DNA of 11,160 bases from Chitinophagaceae bacterium (lineage in GTDB: Bacteria > Bacteroidota > Bacteroidia > Chitinophagales > Chitinophagaceae), in the NCBI GenBank assembly GCA_021323155.1, contig JAJTCI010000043.1:1-11160 (forward strand). Direction: 5' to 3'. Each line of letters begins with the position of its first letter. Positions within the stretch are counted from its first letter, which is position 1. This document shows, piece by piece, positions 7,593 through 11,160 of the stretch. The notes below the pieces were generated by a model, which saw only the letters and a program-made list of their open reading frames with translations, made no database searches and had not been told where the DNA came from. The position numbers and the translations under genes are program-made.

Positions 7593-7805
7593 GTGATCGA
7601 AGTATTTAAAACGGATGTGCAGACCACTTACGACGCCGGGGGGCTGTTGGAGCTGCTGAACGCCCGATTCCCGGGCAATAAGGTTAATTTCGACCTGCAC
7701 GATTGTGATAATATCCTTCGGATAGAAGGCTTGCAATATTCACCGGAAGATGTGATCTTCTTAATGAAACAGCAAGGATTTCATTGCGAAATCCTGAGCC
7801 ATTAA
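7593..7805 (+). CDS. Small conserved-type hypothetical protein, possible ferredoxin-like (HMA-like) fold
   Basis: A small protein of 70 residues. From GTG at 7593 the sequence starts (M/V)IEVFKTDVQ, then shows VNFDLHDCDNILRIEG (31-46) and ends FLMKQQGFHCEILSH. The strand-helix-strand / strand-helix-strand pattern and length suggest a ferredoxin-like fold. It recalls short Bacteroidota proteins beginning IEVFKTNV with a DLxDCDxILRV block, but this is from memory. There is no CxxC metal-binding pair, so it is unlikely to be a copper chaperone. The frame stays open upstream to ATG 7527 (92 residues). The extra 22 residues are Arg/His-rich and look like translated leader, which is why GTG was chosen. 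It precedes the VOC genes by 35 bases and may lead their transcript. Function unknown. Confidence 0.65.
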   Translation: MIEVFKTDVQTTYDAGGLLELLNARFPGNKVNFDLHDCDNILRIEGLQYSPEDVIFLMKQQGFHCEILSH

Positions 7806-7840
7806 TTAAACCAAATAACCATTTCCTAAAATCAGAACCA

Positions 7841-8257
7841 ATGGCAACAAAAATCTTCGTCAACCTGCCTGTCCGTGACCTTGACAAATCGATGGCGTTC
7901 TTTAAGCAACTTGGTTACTCGTTCAACCCACAATTCACAGATGCCAACGCGGGTTGCCTGGTAATATCAGAAGATATTTACGCGATGTTACTGACAGAGT
8001 CCCGCTTCAAAGACTTCCTTTCAAAGGGAAAGACCGTGAGTGACGCAACAAAGACCACGGAAGTGCTACTGGCGCTATCCTGCGACAGTAAGGAAGAAGT
8101 GCATCGCCTGGCAGACGCCGCAATAAAAGCAGGCGGAAGCGAGGCGCGCGCGCCCGAAGACCACGGGTTCATGTTTGCCCGGAGTTTCCATGACCTGGAT
8201 GGACACGTATGGGAAGTATTCTGGATGGACCCCTCCCATGTTATGCCTCAACAATAA
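7841..8257 (+). CDS. VOC-family (glyoxalase/bleomycin-resistance fold) protein
   Basis: A 138-residue vicinal-oxygen-chelate protein with two beta-alpha-beta-beta-beta modules. The start MATKIFVNLPVRDLDKSMAFFKQLGYSF is the typical first module (paired strand and helix). DLDGHVWEVFWMDP (118-131) is the typical end, with Glu125 at the usual metal-ligand position. The usual first-strand His ligand is absent (FVNLPV), so metal binding and enzymatic activity are uncertain. Proteins of this subtype are annotated as lactoylglutathione lyase-like without known substrate. ATG 7841 was chosen over in-frame ATG 7784 because the latter overlaps the upstream small gene and adds residues before the conserved start. 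The next gene follows after 11 bases. Confidence 0.92.
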   Translation: MATKIFVNLPVRDLDKSMAFFKQLGYSFNPQFTDANAGCLVISEDIYAMLLTESRFKDFLSKGKTVSDATKTTEVLLALSCDSKEEVHRLADAAIKAGGSEARAPEDHGFMFARSFHDLDGHVWEVFWMDPSHVMPQQ

Positions 8258-8268
8258 AAACATTTTAT

Positions 8269-8688
8269 ATGGCCAGGATAAATCCTTACCTGATCTTTAA
8301 TGGTAATACAGAAGAAGCGTTCAATTTCTACAAGTCAGTTTTCGGGGGTGAGTTCGAGGGTATCATGCGATTCGGGGACTCGCCGGAGAAAGACAAGGTC
8401 ACTCCGGGCTACGAAGACAAGATCCTCCACGTGGCTTTGCCTGTGGGAGATACGTTGCTGATGGGGTCGGACCCTCCCGACAAATGGCACGACACGGTAA
8501 AGGCGGGCAACAACATTAACCTGTCGTACACCGCATCCAGCGAGGCGGAAGTGGACGAGAAATTCAAAGCGCTGTCTGAAGGGGGAACCGTTTTTATGCC
8601 AGTGGGAAAAACGTTCTGGGGATCGTACTTCGGGATGTTGCGCGACAAGTTCGGTATCCAGTGGATGCTGAGCTACGATTACAAATAG
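8269..8688 (+). CDS. PhnB-like VOC-family protein
   Basis: A 139-residue member of the PhnB branch of the VOC superfamily (often labelled 3-demethylubiquinone-9 3-methyltransferase-like, a legacy name that does not prove methyltransferase activity). Diagnostic blocks are INPYLIFNGNTEEAFNFYKSVFGGE (4-28, seen in two halves), HVALPVGDTLLMGSD (54-68) and FWGSYFGMLRDKFGIQWML (116-134). ATG 8269 opens exactly at the family's conserved start; upstream in-frame ATG 8209 lies inside the previous gene. It is 11 bases after the first VOC gene and 31 bases before the SRPBCC ATG. PhnB, SRPBCC and DoxX genes are commonly neighbours in Bacteroidota. The true substrate is unknown. Confidence 0.94.
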   Translation: MARINPYLIFNGNTEEAFNFYKSVFGGEFEGIMRFGDSPEKDKVTPGYEDKILHVALPVGDTLLMGSDPPDKWHDTVKAGNNINLSYTASSEAEVDEKFKALSEGGTVFMPVGKTFWGSYFGMLRDKFGIQWMLSYDYK

Positions 8689-8719
8689 CTGGCAGGTCCC
8701 GTCAGTGAAAACCAAGAAC

Positions 8720-9208
8720 ATGAAAAAAAAGATCAATGGAGTACCTGACTGGACCGACGTGGTACTGACGAGGCTCTTTAATGCCTCCAGGCAGGAGTTA
8801 TTCCGCGCGTGGACCGATGAAGCGGAAGTTGCGCAGTGGTGGGGGCCCCATGGTTTTACTAACCCGGTCTGCAACTGGAGCGCCCGTCCACTGGGCGCTA
8901 TTTATATAGACATGACCGCGCCAGACGGGGTGGTCTTCCCTATGACAGGCGTGTTCCATGAGCTTGCACCACCCGAGCGCGTGGTATTTACCAGTCGCGC
9001 TTTCGAGTCGGAACCGGGTAGCCCGCAGCTTGAAGTACTGAATACCGTGATCTTTACAGAAGTGAACGGGAGAACCAAGCTAACCCTGGAAGCTACGGTA
9101 ATGAAGGCCGCGCCTGGAGTGGCCGAGTCATTAGAGGGTATGCATGAAGGCTGGCAACAAAGCCTCGATAAACTAGACAAACACATTCAACGAATCCATA
9201 AACAATAA
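8720..9208 (+). CDS. SRPBCC-family protein, AHSA1-like
   Basis: A 162-residue protein of the START/SRPBCC superfamily, AHSA1 (Aha1 C-terminal-like) group. These have a helix-grip fold with a hydrophobic cavity for small ligands. Diagnostic blocks are VVLTRLFNASRQELFRAWTD (14-33), VAQWWGPHGFTNP (37-49), PERVVFTSRAF (85-95) and the C-terminal MHEGWQQSLDKLDKHI (141-156). A chaperone role should not be inferred from the family name. ATG 8720 was chosen; an in-frame GTG at 8705 would add MKTKN and cannot be excluded, as neither has a clear ribosome site. The ATG is followed by a run of eight A. The DoxX gene starts 5 bases after its stop, so the two are surely cotranscribed. Confidence 0.94.
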   Translation: MKKKINGVPDWTDVVLTRLFNASRQELFRAWTDEAEVAQWWGPHGFTNPVCNWSARPLGAIYIDMTAPDGVVFPMTGVFHELAPPERVVFTSRAFESEPGSPQLEVLNTVIFTEVNGRTKLTLEATVMKAAPGVAESLEGMHEGWQQSLDKLDKHIQRIHKQ

Positions 9209-9213
9209 TCATC

Positions 9214-9675
9214 ATGGCCAATCGAATCATACAATATTCCCCCCTGGACTGCAACATCGGGACACTGTTATTAAGACTGATCTTCGGAGGAATGTTCGCC
9301 TACTTCGGGTACCAGAAACTGGTAAACTACGATGATATCCTCAAGATATTCGGAGACCCCATCGGTATTGGAACAGCGCTCTCCCTGCAACTGGTGATAT
9401 TCGCGGAATTCTTTTGCGCCATCTTCATAGTAGCCGGATTCCTTACCCGCCTGAGCGTGATCCCGATCTTCATCACAATGGTAGTCGCCTACTTCGTCGC
9501 ACACGGGAAAGACAGCTTCCAGGTAAGCCACAGCGCCTTCTCCTACATGGTCTTTTGCCTACCAGTGTTCGTTCTTGGCAGTGGGAAATACTCGGTGGAC
9601 TACCTCCTGTTCGGGAGAAAACAAGCAGTTCTCCCAAGGGAAAAAGCCAGATCTACGGTTCAGAGGCAGCCTTAG
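9214..9675 (+). CDS. DoxX-family inner-membrane protein
   Basis: A 153-residue integral membrane protein with four predicted helices at about 15-35, 53-76, 80-97 and 108-123. The first holds GTLLLRLIFGGMFAYFGYQKL, the usual DoxX opening. FAEFFCAIFIVAGFLTRLSV (63-82) and the short basic tail after residue 134 are also typical. DoxX proteins are broadly linked to quinone, thiosulfate or redox-stress functions, but most family members, including this type, are uncharacterised. It is the last gene of the run beginning at 7593. No hairpin terminator is obvious right after its stop. Confidence 0.94.
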   Translation: MANRIIQYSPLDCNIGTLLLRLIFGGMFAYFGYQKLVNYDDILKIFGDPIGIGTALSLQLVIFAEFFCAIFIVAGFLTRLSVIPIFITMVVAYFVAHGKDSFQVSHSAFSYMVFCLPVFVLGSGKYSVDYLLFGRKQAVLPREKARSTVQRQP

Positions 9676-9917
9676 CGCTTCACGAACAAGCCGGGAAAAC
9701 GCTGAAAAACCCTCGTCGATCAGCCAATGAATACTGTCATTTCCCCCAATGAAACTATCCCGCGGCGCGCGTCATTCACGCTCTATCCACATGTATGAAT
9801 AACTTGTTTATCATTTTTCATCCAAATATGTGAAGGATATGTATCTTACTGCCCTGTAAGCCCCCGTACAGAGGGAAAACAGAAGTTTATTTATTAACTC
9901 TTTAAATTTTTAATGTT
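9676..9917. other. Intergenic region upstream of the SWIB gene
   Basis: A gene-free stretch of 242 bases between DoxX and the SWIB gene. I see no credible ORF or DoxX terminator. CTATCCACA at 9783-9791 is one base off a DnaA box. The last 40 bases are very AT-rich, as is common for well-expressed Bacteroidota leaders. Two alternative small hairpins at 9845-9875 are described separately. Confidence 0.6.
9845..9875 (+). promoter_or_regulatory. Possible alternative hairpins in the SWIB-gene leader
   Basis: CTTAC (9845-9849) can pair with GTAAG (9856-9860). Alternatively CCCTGTA (9852-9858) can pair with TACAG-A-GGG (9867-9875) with one bulge. Both use 9856-9858, so they cannot form together. 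The stems are short, and no known riboswitch or leader family is recognised. Confidence 0.2.
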
Positions 9918-10313
9918 ATGGCAAAAGCAAAGAAAGCTGCAAAAAAAGCCGCGAAAAAAGCAGCTCCTAAAAAAGCTGCCAAAAAAGCTGCTCCTAAAAA
10001 AGCCGCGAAAAAAGCTGCTCCGAAGAAAGCTGCTAAGAAAGCCGCTCCGAAGAAGAAATCTGCTAGGAAACCAAATGCAGCCTTCATGGCTCCACTCACA
10101 CCAAGCGCAACACTTGCTGAAGTGATCGGTAGCAAACCAGTACCAAGAACAGAAGTGGTTAAGAAGATCTGGGATTACATCAAGAAGAATAATCTACAGG
10201 ATAAGAAGAACAGGAGAAACATCAACGCGGACGGAAAACTTCGTCCATTGTTTGGTAAAGAGCAGATCTCTATGTTTGATCTTGCCAAGATCGTAAATAA
10301 GCACGTGAAGTAA
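9918..10313 (+). CDS. SWIB/MDM2-domain protein with histone H1-like Lys/Ala tail
   Basis: A small 131-residue, strongly basic protein, probably nucleoid-associated. Residues 1-52 are built almost only of Lys, Ala and Pro. A nine-residue unit of the type KKAAPKKAA repeats with prolines at 17, 26, 35 and 44, like the C-terminal tail of histone H1. Residues about 55-131 are a SWIB domain: FMAPLTPSATLAEVIGSKPV, RTEVVKKIWDYIKKNNLQDK, RRNINADGKLRPLFGK and ISMFDLAKIVNKHVK. SWIB domains are best known from eukaryotic SWI/SNF complexes and from chlamydial proteins; stand-alone forms with basic tails are widespread in Bacteroidota. The tail likely binds DNA non-specifically, while the SWIB role in bacteria is unsettled. 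It has an AT-rich leader upstream and its own terminator, so it is probably monocistronic and well expressed. Confidence 0.96.
   Translation: MAKAKKAAKKAAKKAAPKKAAKKAAPKKAAKKAAPKKAAKKAAPKKKSARKPNAAFMAPLTPSATLAEVIGSKPVPRTEVVKKIWDYIKKNNLQDKKNRRNINADGKLRPLFGKEQISMFDLAKIVNKHVK
9927..10055 (+). repeat. 27-base in-frame tandem repeat coding the Lys/Ala/Pro tail
   Basis: About four imperfect copies of a 27-base unit (nine codons), marked by proline codons at 9966, 9993, 10020 and 10047. Synonymous differences (CCT/CCG, AAA/AAG, GCT/GCC/GCG) separate the copies. The 3' copies use more AAG and CCG, so the array is not freshly duplicated. Copy number could still vary between strains by slippage. Confidence 0.85.
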
Positions 10314-10337
10314 GACACGACTTATTTCCCAACATAT

Positions 10338-10372
10338 AAAAGCCCTGCAGCCCGCTGCGGGGCTTTTCTTTT
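10338..10372 (+). terminator. Rho-independent terminator of the SWIB gene
   Basis: AAAAGCCCTGCAGC (10338-10351) pairs with GCTGCGGGGCTTTT (10354-10367) with a single G-U wobble; the innermost pair must open to make the loop. A T-rich tract runs on to 10372. It lies 25 bases after the SWIB stop. The A-run on the left arm could give weaker termination from the other side. Confidence 0.88.
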
Positions 10373-10449
10373 ACTATTACCTATTTGTTTTCCATCTTTT
10401 CAAAGAACCAGGCGTTACAATATATGGGCACTACACCCGGGCAGTTTCC

Positions 10450-10469
10450 AGTTCATGTAAGAAGATGTA
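10450..10469 (+). repeat. Outlying copy of the ten-base repeat pair
   Basis: AGTTCATGTA followed by AGAAGATGTA, the same two decamers that make up the array at 10501-10580. It is separated from that array by 31 bases. AGAAG at 10470 begins a decayed third unit. Confidence 0.8.
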
Positions 10470-10500
10470 AGAAGTGGGCGGAATTATTCCTGTTTGTGCC

Positions 10501-10580
10501 AGTTTATGTAAGAAGATGTCAGTTCGTGTAAGAAGATGTTAGTTTATGTAAGTTCATGTAAGTAGATGTCAGAAGATGTA
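10501..10580 (+). repeat. Eight contiguous ten-base direct repeats (partly a 20-base unit)
   Basis: Eight decamers run in perfect register: AGTTTATGTA, AGAAGATGTC, AGTTCGTGTA, AGAAGATGTT, AGTTTATGTA, AGTTCATGTA, AGTAGATGTC, AGAAGATGTA. All share AG at positions 1-2 and TGT at 7-9. Two types (AGTTYRTGTA and AGWAGATGTN) mostly alternate, giving a 20-base higher-order unit. The period is close to one DNA helical turn. No known repeat family is recognised. Confidence 0.92.
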
Positions 10581-10593
10581 TGGTTTAGGGGTA

Positions 10594-10602
10594 TGTGGAT
10601 AA
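10594..10602 (-). promoter_or_regulatory. Perfect match to the E. coli DnaA box
   Basis: TGTGGATAA on the plus strand is TTATCCACA on the minus strand, the strongest DnaA-box form. It sits 13 bases after the decamer array. One box alone does not define an origin, and a chance match somewhere in 11 kb is not very rare, so the motif is certain but its function is not. Confidence 0.35.
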
Positions 10603-10615
10603 GTCGAGTAACATC

Positions 10616-10652
10616 GAGGCAAGTACGAGGCAAGTACGGGGCAAGTACGGGG
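10616..10652 (+). repeat. Three 11-base tandem repeats
   Basis: GAGGCAAGTAC at 10616-10626 and 10627-10637, GGGGCAAGTAC at 10638-10648, then GGGG beginning a fourth. The unit is unrelated to the decamers just upstream. Confidence 0.9.
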
Positions 10653-10662
10653 AAAGGGTGGA

Positions 10663-10718
10663 GGAAGGTTGCAGGAAGCAAGTAACAGGCGGCAGGCAGC
10701 AGGCGTTAGGTGACAGGT
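10663..10718 (-). repeat. Eight degenerate 7-base tandem repeats
   Basis: Read on the minus strand, eight heptamers in register: ACCTGTC, ACCTAAC, GCCTGCT, GCCTGCC, GCCTGTT, ACTTGCT, TCCTGCA, ACCTTCC (consensus RCCTGYY). It resembles in style the heptanucleotide STRR repeats known in cyanobacteria, but the sequence differs and no relation is implied. Confidence 0.8.
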
Positions 10719-10720
10719 GA

Positions 10721-10752
10721 AACCCGCCCGACATCGTTGTTCGGGCAGGGTT
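10721..10752. repeat. Inverted repeat (hairpin) at the end of the repeat patch
   Basis: AACCCGCCCGA (10721-10731) pairs with TCGGGCAGGGTT (10741-10752), leaving one bulged A and a nine-base loop. No T-run follows on the plus strand, so it is not a standard terminator for that direction. It could be a REP-like palindrome or an mRNA leader structure. Confidence 0.7.
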
Positions 10753-10794
10753 GCAGGGGTAGTGGGCTGGCACAGTTTTGATGGTGCAATGGTC

Positions 10795-11160
10795 ATGGCT
10801 AATTTGAAAAAGGTTCTCAGTAATAACGGCTTGCTACTGGTGTTCGGGATACTTTTTCTCTTATCACTCATCCTGCAAGCGTATACCGGCTGGAAAGAAT
10901 ACAGTACAGAACTCGAAGAATACGGGCAGGCAATCTCGCTACAGGGATATCTCGGCAGCGGGCATTTTATCCAGGCCACATTCGAGAATTGGGAAAGCGA
11001 ATTCCTGCAGATGGCGCTGTTCGTAGTGTTCACGATCTTCTTAAGACAGAAAGGTTCTTCAGAGTCCAAGGGATTCGATGGACCTGAACCGGTGGACCGC
11101 AAGCCACGCAAAAGAAAGGATGCGCCCTGGCCAGTGCACCGGGGTGGGTGGATACTTGAA
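10795..11160 (+). CDS. DUF6766-like small membrane protein, N-terminal part; cut by window edge
   Basis: The open frame runs off the right edge; 122 residues are visible from ATG 10795 (MANLKKVLSNNG). An in-frame ATG at 10789 would add two residues. Two membrane helices lie at about 12-30 (LLLVFGILFLLSLILQAYTGW) and 70-85 (FLQMALFVVFTIFLRQ), separated by a soluble stretch with GSGHFIQATFENWESEFLQM. The Lys/Arg-rich segment PVDRKPRKRKDAP follows the second helix. The TGW, SGHF and FENWESEFLQM blocks match what I recall of the DUF6766 family, which has no known function. No strong promoter or ribosome site is visible, and the gene begins 42 bases after the hairpin of the repeat patch. Confidence 0.85.
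   Translation, partial: MANLKKVLSNNGLLLVFGILFLLSLILQAYTGWKEYSTELEEYGQAISLQGYLGSGHFIQATFENWESEFLQMALFVVFTIFLRQKGSSESKGFDGPEPVDRKPRKRKDAPWPVHRGGWILE

Larger units (their letters stand above)
10373..10788. other. Gene-free stretch filled with short tandem repeats
   Basis: 416 bases with no credible gene; the open frame on the minus strand across it is low-complexity repeat and runs antisense into the DUF6766 gene. From left to right it holds AT-rich DNA (10373-10440), two blocks of ten-base repeats, a DnaA-box match, three 11-base repeats, eight 7-base repeats and a hairpin, listed separately. Confidence 0.8.

Noticed and set aside
8335..8874. Minus-strand open frame (179 codons) across the PhnB and SRPBCC genes
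   Set aside because: Shadow of two recognised plus-strand genes and spans their junction; no motif support.
9676..9780. Terminator after the DoxX gene
   Set aside because: No stem with a following T-run could be found; the GC-rich CCGCGGCGCGCG near 9758 is self-complementary but lacks a loop and tail.
10450..10580. CRISPR array
   Set aside because: Repeats are ten bases, contiguous and degenerate, with no unique spacers and no cas genes in the window.
10569..11111. Long minus-strand open frame (about 180 codons)
   Set aside because: It runs antisense through the DUF6766-like gene and through tandem repeats; its translation is low-complexity and has no domain-like pattern. The plus-strand frame has clear membrane helices and family motifs.

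Overview
The window looks like an ordinary chromosomal segment of a Bacteroidota bacterium, most likely family Chitinophagaceae (Chitinophaga/Niastella type). This rests on protein flavour (a Lys/Ala-rich SWIB protein, poxvirus-type topoisomerase IB, stand-alone PAS kinase, PhnB/SRPBCC/DoxX genes), AT-rich leaders with few Shine-Dalgarno sites, and two sequences resembling the Bacteroidota TTTG / TAnnTTTG promoter. The lineage is inferred by eye. I see no tRNA, rRNA, transposase, integrase or CRISPR array.

Region 1 (1-3952, minus strand) is a tightly spaced four-gene run. In order of transcription it holds a general-stress-type short-chain dehydrogenase, a poxvirus-like DNA topoisomerase IB, the end-joining protein Ku, and the N-terminal part of DNA ligase D (cut by the window edge). 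Gaps are 29, 10 and 2 bases, so this is probably one transcript for non-homologous end joining plus a topoisomerase and a stress-related oxidoreductase.

Region 2 (4039-7482) starts with a divergent, soluble histidine kinase with two PAS domains. Its 3' end overlaps by 17 bases the 3' end of a convergent pair: a GlxA-type regulator (DJ-1/PfpI domain plus AraC helix-turn-helix) followed by a GNAT acetyltransferase whose start overlaps the regulator's stop (ATGA).

Region 3 (7593-9675, plus strand) is divergent from the GlxA gene. It holds a small 70-residue protein, two VOC/glyoxalase-fold proteins (the second PhnB-like), an AHSA1-type SRPBCC protein and a DoxX-like membrane protein, with gaps of 5 to 35 bases. 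The members are typical of small-molecule or stress-response clusters, but no substrate can be read from the sequence.

Region 4 (9676-11160) contains a gene for a histone H1-like tail fused to a SWIB domain, with a clear terminator. A 416-base gene-free stretch follows. It holds three unrelated families of short tandem repeats (10-, 11- and 7-base periods), a perfect match to the E. coli DnaA box, and a hairpin. The start of a DUF6766-like membrane protein runs off the right edge. The repeat patch is the least explained part of the window and the most worth following up.
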